DNA of 40,866 nucleotides from Nitrospirota bacterium (GCA_016208915.1 JACQXE010000088.1:1-40866), one strand, 5' to 3'. Shown: positions 7,401 through 15,605, numbered from the stretch's first letter. The notes: generated by a model not told the origin, from the sequence alone. A program made the numbers and translations.

Positions 7401-7718
7401 TTATCTTCTTTCGCCGCTCCCTCTATCTCTGAAACCGCCCTTATCCCTTGAAGGGGTGCGTTCTTTTTTGTCCTGCGGCCTCGCTTCATTGACAACAATA
7501 TTCCTGTCGATAAAACTGGTGTCGTTGAACATCTCGATTGCTTTTTGCGCCTCTGCGTCAGAATTCATCTCAACAAAACCAAAGCCACGAGATCTGCCTG
7601 TTGCAGCATCCTTGATTAATTTTGTGGATGCCACTTCGCCTGCCTTTGAGAAAAGCTCCTTCAGGTCATCTTCTGACGCCTGGAAAGGAATGTTTCCAAC
7701 ATAAAGTCTTCTGCCCAT
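7401..7718 (-). CDS. RNA-binding protein with single RRM domain
   Basis: From the ATG at 7718 the protein is 105 residues. That start is chosen because AGGAGGAAGA precedes it exactly; a longer frame upstream has no ribosome site. RNP2 (LYVGNI) is at residues 5-10 and RNP1 (RGFGFVEM) at 44-51, followed by a basic, Gly/Arg-rich tail (DKGGFRDRGSGERR). Small RRM proteins of this kind in bacteria bind single-stranded RNA and are often cold-induced. The gene converges on the DUF89 gene, with a 5-nt gap. Confidence 0.93.
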   Translation of the reverse strand: MGRRLYVGNIPFQASEDDLKELFSKAGEVASTKLIKDAATGRSRGFGFVEMNSDAEAQKAIEMFNDTSFIDRNIVVNEARPQDKKERTPSRDKGGFRDRGSGERR

Positions 7719-7847
7719 TCTTCCTCCTAAAAACAAAATCCCAGAGCCAATGCCCTGGGGCGATATCAGCATATTATCTCAAGTGTAACCCATATACTCC
7801 GTATAAATATGCCAGTAAAAAAAATCTTTGTCAAGGGGAACTAAAAG

Positions 7848-7877
7848 TTGACTTGCCTGCTGTCATAGGGTTAATAT
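7848..7877 (+). promoter_or_regulatory. Candidate dnaE promoter giving a leaderless transcript
   Basis: TTGACT at 7848-7853 and TAATAT at 7872-7877 are 18 nt apart. The -10 ends 5 nt before the dnaE ATG at 7883, so transcription would start at the start codon. No good ribosome site lies in between. Confidence 0.5.
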
Positions 7878-7882
7878 TTTCT

Positions 7883-10800
7883 ATGCATCCACATTCAGAT
7901 TATGTCCCCCTCCATGTGCATACAGAATACAGTCTTTTAGACGGGGCATTAAAGATAGATGAACTGACTCAGCTTGCATCTTTATACAGGATGCCTGCAG
8001 TTGCAATGACTGACCACGGGAACCTCTTTGGCGCAATCGAGTTTTACAAAAAGGTTGCAAAGGCAGGCCTAAAACCTATTATTGGATGTGAAGTTTATGT
8101 TGCGCCGAAAAGCCGCTTTGATAAAGACAAAACAGAAATGCCTGAGGCGTCATTCCATCTTATCCTGCTTGCAAAGGACAACAATGGCTATAAGAACCTT
8201 GTTAAGCTTGTCACAAAGGCATACACAGAAGGCTTTTACTACAAGCCTCGCATAGACAGGGCTTTACTCGGAGAGCACAGTGGCGGGCTTATTGGACTTA
8301 CAGCGTGTCTTAAGGGAGAGGTTCCATATTACCTTCAGAGAGGCATGGCAGAGAAGGCGAGAGAGACCGCACTCGAATACAGAAACATCCTCGGTCCTGA
8401 AAATTTTTATATAGAGATACAGAACAACAACCTTGCAGAACAGGAAAAGGTGAATATAAAGCTTGTCGAGCTTGCAAAGGAATTAGATCTCGGAATCACG
8501 GCTACAAATGACTGCCATTATCTCAAGAAAGAAGACGCAAGGGCGCATGATATACTGCTGTGTATTCAGACAGGCAAGACCATCAAAGATGACACGCGGC
8601 TTAAGTTCACATCTGACGGTTTCTATTTTAAGTCTCCAGAGGAGATGAAGGCATTTTTCAAAGAACTGCCTGAGGCTGTTCTTAATACAAGGGCGATTGC
8701 AGAAAAATGCAATGTTGATTTCAAGCTCGGAGGAACACTGCTGCCGGAGTATCAGACCGAAACAGGGATTTCGCCGGAATCCCTCCTCGAAACCAAGGCA
8801 AAAGAAGGATTATTCGCAAAGTTTGGGTCACATCCTCCTGATATATATATCGAGCGGTTCAGGAAAGAGATAGAGACGATAAAGAAAATGGGGTACTCTT
8901 CATATTTCCTTATTGTCTGGGATTTTATTTCGTTTGCACGAAAAAATGGAATACCTGTTGGCCCAGGCAGGGGGTCTGCGGCAGGAAGCCTTGTCTCCTA
9001 TTGTCTGGACATAACAGAACTGGACCCACTTAAATATAACCTGTTATTTGAAAGGTTTCTAAACCCGGAAAGGGTCAGCATGCCTGACATAGATGTCGAT
9101 TTCTGCAAAGACAGGCGTGAAGAAGTAATCTCATATGTCTCAGAAAAATACGGCAAGGAACATGTAGCGCAGATAATAACCTTTGGAACAATGGCTGCAA
9201 AGGCGGCAATAAGGGATGTCGGAAGGGCGATGGATATTCCCTATGCTGAGGTTGACAGGATAGCAAAGCTTGTCCCTGATACCCTGAAGATCAAAATCGA
9301 GGATGCAATAAAAACAGAGCCTCAGCTGAAAGATCTCTATGAGAATAATCCAAAGGTAAAGGAACTTCTTGACATAGCAAAGAGGCTCGAGGGATTATGC
9401 AGGCATGCCTCAACACATGCTGCAGGGGTTGTTATATCACCGGCTCCACTGACAAATTATATGCCTCTCTACAGAACCCCCGGAGATAATACCATAACAA
9501 CACAGCTTGATATGGAAGCGGTTGAAAGCATTGGGCTTCTGAAGTTTGATTTCCTCGGACTGAAGACGCTCACCATCATAGATAAGACACAAAAATATCT
9601 CAAGGATAGCGGCACAGAGATAGCATTTGAGAACATACCATTAAATGACGCTGATACATACGCACTGCTGAGTTCAGGCCATACAACAGGTATATTTCAG
9701 CTCGAAAGTTCAGGGATGCGGGAGATCCTCCTTAAGATGCAGCCTAACAGGTTTGAAGACCTGATAGCACTCGTTGCCCTTTACAGGCCCGGCCCCATAG
9801 GCAGCGGAATGATAGATGAGTTTATAAAGAGGAAGAAAGGGCTAATTCCTGTTAAAAATGACCTGCCGCAACTTAAAGAAATCCTCGACGAAACATACGG
9901 TGTTATTCTCTATCAGGAACAGGTTATGCAGATTGCAAACAGGCTTGCAAACTTCACTCTTGGACAGGCAGACATACTCAGAAAGGCAATGGGCAAGAAA
10001 ACACCTGAAGAGATGGAGAAGATGAAAGAGGCATTCATAAAAGGGGCTGTTTCAAATAAAATCTCTGAGAAGAAGGCAAAAAAAATATTCGACCTGATGG
10101 CTTTATTCGCAGAGTATGGATTCAATAAATCCCACTCTGCTGCATACGCATATCTTGCCTATGAGACTGCCTATTTAAAGACGCACTATCCTGTCGAATT
10201 CATGGCGGCCAATCTAAGCGCTGGTATGGATAATACAGACAAGGTAATGCAGTTGATATCAGAATGCCGTAACATGTCTATAAAGGTGCTCCCGCCTGAT
10301 ATAAACGAAAGCGGGAGAGAGTTTAAGGTTATAGGGAATTCCATAAGGTTTGGCCTTGAGGCTGTAAAAGGCGTCGGCGCCGCAGCCATCGAATCAATAA
10401 TCTATTCCAAAGGAAAAAATGGTTCTTTTCTCTCAATAGAAGACTTTTTCAAAAAAGCAGATACAAAAAAAGTAAATAAAAAGGTGTTGGAGAATCTTAT
10501 TAAGGCAGGAGCATTTGATTCTTTAGGAATAACGAGGGCCAAGGCAATGTCAATGGCGAGCGATTTCCTTAATGGAGCAACCAGCTTAAGCCTCTTAGGA
10601 CAGCAGAACATTTTTTCTTCTGAAGATGAATATGGAAAAACCAAAGAATGGGATGAGATGGAACTCTTAACTTATGAGAAAGAGGCTCTTGGTTTTTATA
10701 TAACAGGGCATCCGCTTATGAAATACAGGGAACAGCTGTCATCTCTGAATATTAAGCCAATAGGCGAGATAAGCGACTTTTCGGACAGAGAAGAAGTGCG

Positions 10801-11293
10801 GGTTGCAGGCGTTATAAACAGCATAAAAAGGATTCAGAAACGGGGCACTGCAGAGACAATGGCTTATTTCATACTTGACGATGAGGAGGGCAGCCTCGAA
10901 GCCATTGCCTTCCCTGAACTTTACAGGAACAATGCAAAGCTGTTAAGAAAGGATGCCATCATCATTGTAAGAGGTGTCATAGACCATACAGAAAAGGGAA
11001 TAAAACTTATCTCTAATGAGATAACAGAAATAGACAGTCTTATATCTAAAAATGGATTCAAATGCGAAATTAGTATAAAATATTCTGTTTCAGAGGACTT
11101 AAATCTCAGGGAACTCCGGCAGATACTGACTGACAACTCAGGGAAGTATCCTTTATATATTAAGGTTGATTTAAAGGATTTACAGGTATTTTTGGCTACA
11201 GAGCTTAAGATAGAACCAAGCGCACTTTTTACAAACAAAGTGGAAGGGCTGCTCGGGAAAGGAGCAATGCGAATAGTAAACGGTAATCAGTGA
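7883..11293 (+). CDS. dnaE: DNA polymerase III subunit alpha
   Basis: The product is 1136 residues from the ATG at 7883 (MHPHSDYVPLHVHTEYSLLDG), the normal length for a DnaE1 replicase. It has the N-terminal PHP domain (HVHTEYS, MTDHGNLFGA), the polymerase core with GPGRGSAAGS and the catalytic PDIDVDF near residue 401, and the Glu-rich thumb/fingers region with GIFQLESSGM and LYRPGPI. A helix-hairpin-helix segment (GLEAVKGVGAAAIESI) and a C-terminal OB domain (VRVAGVINSIKRI) follow. A much longer open frame upstream runs antisense through the RRM gene and is not a plausible N-terminus. A candidate leaderless promoter precedes the ATG. accA follows 65 nt later, an order seen in many bacteria. 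Confidence 0.97.
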   Translation: MHPHSDYVPLHVHTEYSLLDGALKIDELTQLASLYRMPAVAMTDHGNLFGAIEFYKKVAKAGLKPIIGCEVYVAPKSRFDKDKTEMPEASFHLILLAKDNNGYKNLVKLVTKAYTEGFYYKPRIDRALLGEHSGGLIGLTACLKGEVPYYLQRGMAEKARETALEYRNILGPENFYIEIQNNNLAEQEKVNIKLVELAKELDLGITATNDCHYLKKEDARAHDILLCIQTGKTIKDDTRLKFTSDGFYFKSPEEMKAFFKELPEAVLNTRAIAEKCNVDFKLGGTLLPEYQTETGISPESLLETKAKEGLFAKFGSHPPDIYIERFRKEIETIKKMGYSSYFLIVWDFISFARKNGIPVGPGRGSAAGSLVSYCLDITELDPLKYNLLFERFLNPERVSMPDIDVDFCKDRREEVISYVSEKYGKEHVAQIITFGTMAAKAAIRDVGRAMDIPYAEVDRIAKLVPDTLKIKIEDAIKTEPQLKDLYENNPKVKELLDIAKRLEGLCRHASTHAAGVVISPAPLTNYMPLYRTPGDNTITTQLDMEAVESIGLLKFDFLGLKTLTIIDKTQKYLKDSGTEIAFENIPLNDADTYALLSSGHTTGIFQLESSGMREILLKMQPNRFEDLIALVALYRPGPIGSGMIDEFIKRKKGLIPVKNDLPQLKEILDETYGVILYQEQVMQIANRLANFTLGQADILRKAMGKKTPEEMEKMKEAFIKGAVSNKISEKKAKKIFDLMALFAEYGFNKSHSAAYAYLAYETAYLKTHYPVEFMAANLSAGMDNTDKVMQLISECRNMSIKVLPPDINESGREFKVIGNSIRFGLEAVKGVGAAAIESIIYSKGKNGSFLSIEDFFKKADTKKVNKKVLENLIKAGAFDSLGITRAKAMSMASDFLNGATSLSLLGQQNIFSSEDEYGKTKEWDEMELLTYEKEALGFYITGHPLMKYREQLSSLNIKPIGEISDFSDREEVRVAGVINSIKRIQKRGTAETMAYFILDDEEGSLEAIAFPELYRNNAKLLRKDAIIIVRGVIDHTEKGIKLISNEITEIDSLISKNGFKCEISIKYSVSEDLNLRELRQILTDNSGKYPLYIKVDLKDLQVFLATELKIEPSALFTNKVEGLLGKGAMRIVNGNQ

Positions 11294-11358
11294 ACAGTGT
11301 CAGTGGAACTAATAGAAAAACTGATACCTGACAACTAATAATGCCTGACAACTGAACA

Positions 11359-12336
11359 ATGAGATATTATCTTGAATTTGAGAAACCAATAGAAGAGCTT
11401 GAGATTAAGATAGAAGAGCTGAAACGTCTGTCTGACAGAAAAGAGATAGATATTACCTCTGAAATCAAAAAGCTTGAGAAAAAGGCAAAAGAGCTCCGTT
11501 CAGAAATCTTTTCAAATCTCTCTCCATGGCAGAAGACTACGCTTGCACGGCATCCTGAGAGGCCATACACTCTGGACTATATAACCCTGATTACAGAGGA
11601 TTTTATAGAGCTTCACGGCGACAGAAGGTTTGCTGATGACCCTGCTATAATAGGCGGCTTTGCAAGGATAAATGACAAGACCCTTATGATAATAGGGCAT
11701 CAAAAAGGAAGAGGGACCAAAGAAAGGATTTACAGGAATTTCGGGCAGCCCCAGCCTGAGGGTTATAGAAAGGCCTTGCGACTTATGCGTCTTGCAGAAC
11801 GGTTTAAAAAGCCAATAGTAACATTTATTGATACGCCTGGCGCTTATCCCGGCATAGGCGCAGAGGAAAGGGGTCAGTCAGAGGCAATTGCAACAAACCT
11901 AATGGAGATGTCACGAATAAAAACTCCGATAATATCTATTGTCATTGGTGAGGGCGGAAGCGGCGGAGCGCTTGCATTGGGAGTTTCAGACAGGGTTTTC
12001 ATGGTTGAACATTCAGTCTATTCAGTAATATCACCTGAAGGCTGCGCTGCCATATTATGGAGAAAGGATGGAGACCTCGGCGCTGAGGAATTTGCAAAGG
12101 CAGCGGACGCGCTTAAGCTCACAGCTCAGGACCTGCTGAGATTCAAGGTAATAGATGATATAATACCTGAGCCTCTTGGCGGCGCCCATAGAGACTCTGC
12201 GGCAGTGGCAAAAAACATTGCAGATGTAGTAATAAAATCAATAGAAGACCTCAGCAGCAAGAGCGCAGGGAAACTTATAGAAGACAGATATAAGAGACTC
12301 AGAAAGATGGGCAGTCTGGAGTTTGCCGGAACATAG
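11359..12336 (+). CDS. accA: Acetyl-CoA carboxylase carboxyltransferase subunit alpha
   Basis: The product is 325 residues, the usual AccA size. With AccD it transfers carboxyl from biotin carrier protein to acetyl-CoA, giving malonyl-CoA for fatty acid synthesis. Typical features are the helical N-terminus ([16 protein letters not shown]), [45 protein letters not shown], and the oxyanion-hole Gly-rich stretch [13 protein letters not shown]. No clear ribosome site precedes the ATG (the upstream is CTGACAACTGAACA), so translation may be coupled to dnaE or the 65-nt gap may hold another signal. AccD is not in the window. Confidence 0.96.
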   Translation: MRYYLEFEKPIEELEIKIEELKRLSDRKEIDITSEIKKLEKKAKELRSEIFSNLSPWQKTTLARHPERPYTLDYITLITEDFIELHGDRRFADDPAIIGGFARINDKTLMIIGHQKGRGTKERIYRNFGQPQPEGYRKALRLMRLAERFKKPIVTFIDTPGAYPGIGAEERGQSEAIATNLMEMSRIKTPIISIVIGEGGSGGALALGVSDRVFMVEHSVYSVISPEGCAAILWRKDGDLGAEEFAKAADALKLTAQDLLRFKVIDDIIPEPLGGAHRDSAAVAKNIADVVIKSIEDLSSKSAGKLIEDRYKRLRKMGSLEFAGT

Positions 12337-12347
12337 ATTTTAATTAA

Positions 12348-12437
12348 GCCGGTGTGGTGGAACTGGCAGACCTGCCTCTACCTATCGGCAGACAGGTGCC
12401 GGCCGGCAGGCGCGCAGGACTTAGGACACGAAAAAGA
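12348..12437 (+). pseudogene. Broken tRNA-Leu(UAG) with palindrome inserted in the D arm
   Basis: Positions 12348-12371 repeat the first 24 nt of the intact tRNA-Leu at 15496. About 40 bp of palindrome-rich sequence (CCTGCCTC...GGCCGGCAGG) then interrupts the D arm. The tRNA pattern resumes as CGCGCAGGACTTAGGA, which gives an anticodon loop with TAG. After that the match ends: there is no variable arm, T arm or 3' acceptor strand. It cannot make a functional tRNA. Truncation in the anticodon arm is a common result of tRNA-targeted integration. Confidence 0.72.
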
Positions 12438-12518
12438 CGAATTTTGCTAAAAGGGCTTCTGGTCTGGATTTCAGCTTAACTTATTAAAACTAAAAGATAT
12501 TTCTCTTCTCTATTTTTT

Positions 12519-12580
12519 TGATATTTTCTGTAGATTATGTAAAATCAGATGCTTTCTGCTGCATTTTTGCTACAGTGTTT
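12519..12580 (-). repeat. Iterated TGTAGCA repeat, copy 2 (inverted)
   Basis: Read on the minus strand this is AACACTGTAGCAAAAATG followed by CAGCAGAAAGCATCTGATTT and TACATAATCTACAGAAAATA. It is nearly identical to 3357-3429 except that one 11-bp unit is missing. It begins 5 nt after the hepT stop, in the same orientation relative to that gene as copy 1 is to the DUF2283 gene. Confidence 0.78.
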
Positions 12581-12584
12581 TTTA

Positions 12585-12926
12585 TTAAGATAACTCACTC
12601 AGGATTCGAACAATCACCGGCTTTATTTCAGGCAATCTTTTTTTAATCACTTCCCAGACGATTTTGTAATTTATACCAAAATAAAAATGGGCTATTTTAT
12701 CCCTTATTCTTGACATATCCTTCCATGGAATCTCTTTGTGCTTTGTTTTTATTGTTTGCGGTATGTTTTTAGAAGCCTCTCCTATTGTCTCAATTTTCCA
12801 TACTACAGCGCTTTTGGTTTTGGAATCATCAAGGAATTGATCGTAATCCATTCCCTCAACATATTTTTCGATTTCTTTTATAGCATCCAATATGTCCTGA
12901 ATATATAACTTGTACTCTCTGGTCAT
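12585..12926 (-). CDS. hepT: HepT-like HEPN ribonuclease toxin (DUF86)
   Basis: The product is 113 residues, the normal HepT length. HEPN RNases of this family cleave RNA, and in the characterised pair MntA silences HepT by adding AMP groups to a Tyr. The R-x4-6-H active site is seen as RIRDKIAHFYFG near residue 75, including the target Tyr two residues after the His. The flanking ETIGEASKNIP motif is also typical. The start ATG overlaps the mntA stop (ATGA), so the two are translationally coupled. The partner antitoxin has lost its N-terminus, which raises the question of how the toxin is controlled. Confidence 0.9.
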   Translation of the reverse strand: MTREYKLYIQDILDAIKEIEKYVEGMDYDQFLDDSKTKSAVVWKIETIGEASKNIPQTIKTKHKEIPWKDMSRIRDKIAHFYFGINYKIVWEVIKKRLPEIKPVIVRILSELS

Positions 12927-13147
12927 AGATAAACCGTTTCCCTTAAGATGATATCTTTCAGTTCAGGGCGTATGCCTGTTTTTTCGATGAGGTCAACTTT
13001 TTTACGTATAAGTTTTTCGAGATATCTTTCAATCTCAATGAACCTTAGAAGATCCGGGAGTTCTTCAAATTCAACCAGAATATCTATATCGCTTCTCTCT
13101 TTCTGCTCGCCTCTGACATAAGAGCCGAAGACACCAATTTCCTTGAT
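12923..13147 (-). pseudogene. MntA-like nucleotidyltransferase antitoxin, N-terminus lost
   Basis: This frame reads IKEIGVFGSYVRGE, then RSDIDILVEF, and ends ETVYL, overlapping the hepT start by 4 nt. The minimal nucleotidyltransferase motif GS-x10-DxD is intact. The first codon of the recognisable part (ATC at 13145-13147) is preceded in frame by TAG, and upstream lies AT-rich repeat DNA (ATTAACTA). Some 20-30 N-terminal residues usual in the family are therefore missing, and no ATG, GTG or TTG start is available before the GS motif except weak internal ones. The damage coincides with a REPIN-like insertion. Confidence 0.75.
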
Positions 13148-13175
13148 CTAAATTAACTAAATTAGAAATTAACTA

Positions 13176-13380
13176 GAATTAACTAGGGACACATCCCGAA
13201 TTAACTAGGGACACATCCCTATTTTTTGGTATAAGAGAATCAAATATGCACAATCCTTCTATGCCGAGTATGAGCAAGGGTAGTTTCAGCGGGACTGCCT
13301 CTCCATGTTGTCCAGAGAGAGCAATAATAGAGAGAGCAATAATAGAGAGAGCAAATAAAACGGGATGTGTCCCTAATTTT
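13176..13380. repeat. REPIN-like cluster with tandem GGGACACATCCC units
   Basis: A 22-bp unit (GAATTAACTAGGGACACATC plus CC) occurs twice in tandem at 13176-13197 and 13198-13219. An inverted copy (CGGGATGTGTCCCTAATTTT) lies at 13361-13380. Between them is a short tandem of AGAGAGAGCAATAAT units around 13316-13355. The core is the same as in the palindrome at 1471-1543. A weak frame across this region is not considered a gene. Confidence 0.7.
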
Positions 13381-13430
13381 ACTCTGTAAGTCGTATAGCC
13401 CAAGGTCAGGGCGAGCATCCTTTGAGAAAT

Positions 13431-13530
13431 ATAACGAGTCGTTCCACGCCGACCGCTTCGCGGCATGTGAACTTGTCGTTCAACATCTTTACAATTCCTG
13501 CCACTACGCAAAAGAACTAAATCATAGTTT
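13431..13530 (+). repeat. attC-like hairpin A with conserved right flank
   Basis: Sequence 13431-13484 (ATAACGAGTCGTTCCACGCC ... GAACTTGTCGTTCAAC) folds into an imperfect hairpin with the loop around CGCTTCGCG. Its right half plus 46 nt of flank (13475-13530) matches 14267-14322 in about 49 of 56 positions. Imperfect hairpins with GTTCAAC-like ends that recur at cassette spacing recall integron attC sites, but the core triplets are not a clean match. Confidence 0.5.
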
Positions 13531-13665
13531 CCGAATTTTTCAATGGGTTTAGCATCAAAGGTTGGATATTCCCCTTGACTCAACTCATTATTTCACCTAA
13601 AATCATCACAAATAGACGCATGCGACATAAAAAATATTATTCGGCGACAATAGGATTACAATAGG

Positions 13666-14196
13666 ATGGAATCATACAAAGATCTGCCATGGAACTTGTA
13701 TACTGAGTTGCGAAAGGAAATTATTGAAACTCAAAAAATACGAGCACAGATTGTCGGTTTCAAAATTGCTTTTGTAAGCGGTGCTGTTGGCATTATTGTT
13801 GCGCACTCTGACAAAATTTCAAGTATGCTTTTCGCCCTACCAGCACTTGCGTCAATCTTCTTTGACCTACTTATTGAGAGCAATAGCTTTTCAGTGAAAA
13901 GAATTGGAGTTTATCTTAGAAATTACATTGAACCCGCTCTCCGCCAATCATACGACTTTCCAAAAGAGCCACCACTTTGGGAAGAATTTCTATGCAGACC
14001 CGAGACCAAACAAAAACTCTCGGCTTTAGGCAACTTAGGCTTGACAACCCTTACTGTCGCAATTGCAATTTTCGCTCTTATCAGACCATTCCAATTGGCT
14101 GCTTCTCTTCCTATGATAGTAATACTCGTTTCTATGTATTTATATGATATTTATGTATTTATCCGAATTGGTAGAATAAGGGACGAGAGTTTTTAG
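13666..14196 (+). CDS. Membrane protein of unknown function, cassette-like
   Basis: The product is 176 residues: a polar, charged N-terminus (MESYKDLPWNLYTELRKEII), a hydrophobic pair around residues 30-65, a middle loop rich in Pro and Trp (DFPKEPPLWEEFLC), and another hydrophobic pair around 118-165. That layout fits a four-helix inner-membrane protein. I do not recognise the family. The gene stands alone between two attC-like repeats about 790 bp apart, an arrangement typical of a captured gene cassette. Its A/T-richer codon use differs from the core genes nearby. No strong ribosome site is seen. Confidence 0.6.
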   Translation: MESYKDLPWNLYTELRKEIIETQKIRAQIVGFKIAFVSGAVGIIVAHSDKISSMLFALPALASIFFDLLIESNSFSVKRIGVYLRNYIEPALRQSYDFPKEPPLWEEFLCRPETKQKLSALGNLGLTTLTVAIAIFALIRPFQLAASLPMIVILVSMYLYDIYVFIRIGRIRDESF

Positions 14197-14220
14197 ATCA
14201 CCTAAGCAACATATAGTGAC

Positions 14221-14322
14221 GCCGAACCTGCATTCCATCGGACTCGCTTTGCTCACCGGTGAGTTGGTCGTTCAACATTTTCAAAATTCATGCCATGAAG
14301 CAAAAGAACTAAATCATAGTTT
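14221..14322 (+). repeat. attC-like hairpin B with conserved right flank
   Basis: Sequence 14221-14275 (GCCGAACCTGCATTCCATCG ... GAGTTGGTCGTTCAAC) folds imperfectly on itself (GAAC...CA..C.A.CGG against CCGGTGAGTTGGTCGTTC). It shares the 56-nt right-hand block with hairpin A. It lies 24 nt after the stop of the cassette-like gene, where a cassette's own attC would be. Confidence 0.5.
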
Positions 14323-14410
14323 TATTAAATTACCCTATAAGCCTTGTTAAAAACCTATCACCGACACTTCCGTTATCTTTCTTGACGCCTTATGTTTGGC
14401 AGTGTTAATA

Positions 14411-14432
14411 TTACACATATAGTTACACATAT
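14411..14432 (+). promoter_or_regulatory. Direct repeat, likely operator of the antitoxin gene
   Basis: TTACACATAT occurs at 14411-14420 and again at 14423-14432, a 12-bp period. Short direct repeats of this sort just before a ribbon-helix-helix antitoxin gene are the usual autoregulatory operator. The ribosome site GGAGG follows at 14433-14437. Confidence 0.5.
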
Positions 14433-14442
14433 GGAGGCAAGG

Positions 14443-14751
14443 ATGAAAAGAACCAATATAATGCTTACTGATGAGCAGCACAGGAAGCTTAAGTCATATG
14501 CGAAGAGAGGAGATGGCACTCTCGGCGGGCTTGTAAGGGAAGCGCTTGATGTGACCTATGGGAAAGATGCCCTTGAGCATAGAAAATCGGTTGCCCTTGA
14601 AGCATATAAAGAGGGGCTTATAAGCCTCGGCAAACTGTCAGAAGTCCTTGGCTTAGACGTTGTTAGCGCACGGCTTTATTTGAAGAGGCACGGCATACGC
14701 ATAATGCTGCAAAAACAGTCTGAGATTTTGCAGGATGCAGTGAATGCCTGA
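14443..14751 (+). CDS. Ribbon-helix-helix / UPF0175-like antitoxin
   Basis: Start at 14443 is chosen because GGAGG lies 5 nt upstream; longer in-frame starts have no ribosome site. The product is 102 residues. The N-terminus MKRTNIMLTDEQHRKLKSYA is a ribbon-helix-helix DNA-binding start, and the C-terminal half (AYKEGLISLGKLSEVLGL) looks like the UPF0175 helix-turn-helix often found in antitoxins paired with DUF3368/PIN toxins. It would repress its own promoter and neutralise the downstream toxin. It overlaps the toxin gene by 8 nt. Confidence 0.82.
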   Translation: MKRTNIMLTDEQHRKLKSYAKRGDGTLGGLVREALDVTYGKDALEHRKSVALEAYKEGLISLGKLSEVLGLDVVSARLYLKRHGIRIMLQKQSEILQDAVNA

Positions 14752-15241
14752 GGTTATATTCGACTGCTGTGTGCTGAGCAATTTCGCACTCTCAGATTCC
14801 TTGCATATCATCAAAAAATTCTATGCAAATTCTTCGTATGTAACTATCCTTGTAATGGCTGAAAATCTTAGAGGAATACTCAGCGGCTATAATAAACTTG
14901 CGGGTGTTAACGAAACCATAAAAGAGGGCTGGCTTAAGGAGATAGCATTGAAGGGCGAAAAAGAAAAGGCTTTGTTCGAGACGCTTTCTGTATCTCTCGG
15001 TTTCGGTGAGGCATCAAGCATTGCTATTGCAAAAACAAGGGGTTATGTATTTGCCTGTGATGACAGAACTGCAAGGAGAGAGGCGGACTTGCTTGACGTG
15101 AAACTGACAGGGACAATAGGCATTATTAAAAAGGCAGTTAAAAAGAAAGTTATAAGCAGCCAAGAGGCAGATGTGATATTAAATCAGATGATTGCAAGCG
15201 GTTTTTATTCGCCGGTAAGTTCAATAAAGAATCTTTTATAA
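14744..15241 (+). CDS. DUF3368/PIN-like ribonuclease toxin
   Basis: The product is 165 residues. It opens PEVIFDCCVLSNFA, the first acidic position of a PIN fold (D near residue 6, N near 12). Later come GFGEASSIAIAK with a conserved Glu and FACDDRTARREA, which supplies the Asp pair near residue 105. TGTIGIIKKAVKKKVIS is the DUF3368 C-terminal pattern. PIN toxins are Mg-dependent RNases that cut tRNA or rRNA. The ATG lies inside the last codons of the antitoxin, giving translational coupling. The metal-binding residues appear to be kept, so the module may be functional. Confidence 0.85.
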   Translation: MPEVIFDCCVLSNFALSDSLHIIKKFYANSSYVTILVMAENLRGILSGYNKLAGVNETIKEGWLKEIALKGEKEKALFETLSVSLGFGEASSIAIAKTRGYVFACDDRTARREADLLDVKLTGTIGIIKKAVKKKVISSQEADVILNQMIASGFYSPVSSIKNLL

Positions 15242-15495
15242 ATTCTCATGCCTTCCGGCACTCTAATGTCATTAACCCAAAAAGTGCAGACATTGCTCAA
15301 AAATTTCTTTAAATCGATAATTTTTTGACTTTTTCTTGAATTGTTCTATGGATAAAAATATTTGTAATAACATCAAGTTAAGGTACACTAAGGTATCGTT
15401 CGCCGCGGCGAATCTCGACTTCTGCACTTTTATAAATGCATTTTTCGGGTTAAGCGTTTGACCTTGTGTGCAAAAAACATTTAAAATCAACAGTA
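15242..15495. other. Non-coding gap before tRNA-Leu with a 14-bp palindrome
   Basis: No plausible gene is seen; an antisense frame here reads through the tRNA and is discarded. TTCGCCGCGGCGAA at 15411-15424 is a perfect palindrome. The stretch closes the accessory islet bounded by the two tRNA-Leu sequences. Confidence 0.5.
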
Positions 15496-15582
15496 GCCGG
15501 TGTGGTGGAACTGGCAGACGCGCCGGACTCAAAATCCGGTCTGGGCAACCAGGTGGGAGTTCGATTCTCCCCACCGGCACCA
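15496..15582 (+). tRNA. tRNA-Leu (CAA)
   Basis: The 87-nt sequence has acceptor GCCGGTG pairing with CACCGGC, a long variable arm as required for leucine tRNAs, and T-loop TTCGATT. The anticodon stem CCGGA/TCCGG holds the loop CTCAAAA with anticodon CAA, reading UUG. The 3' CCA is encoded. Its first 24 nt are duplicated at 12348. Confidence 0.97.
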
Positions 15583-15605
15583 TTTTTTAGAGCGTTTGAA
15601 TGAAT

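Noticed and set aside
7622-7882. N-terminal extension of dnaE
   Set aside because: The first 87 codons run antisense through the RRM gene and its leader; the DnaE family start (HVHTEYS) fits the ATG at 7883.
13179-13583. 134-codon minus-strand frame
   Set aside because: It spans REPIN-like repeats, a tandem AGAGAGCAATA tract and an attC-like hairpin, has internal repeats (ALSIIALSIIALS) caused by that tract, and shows no family motif.
15272-15583. 103-codon minus-strand frame
   Set aside because: Its first codons are antisense to tRNA-Leu (VPVGRIELPPGCPD is a well-known tRNA antisense artefact).
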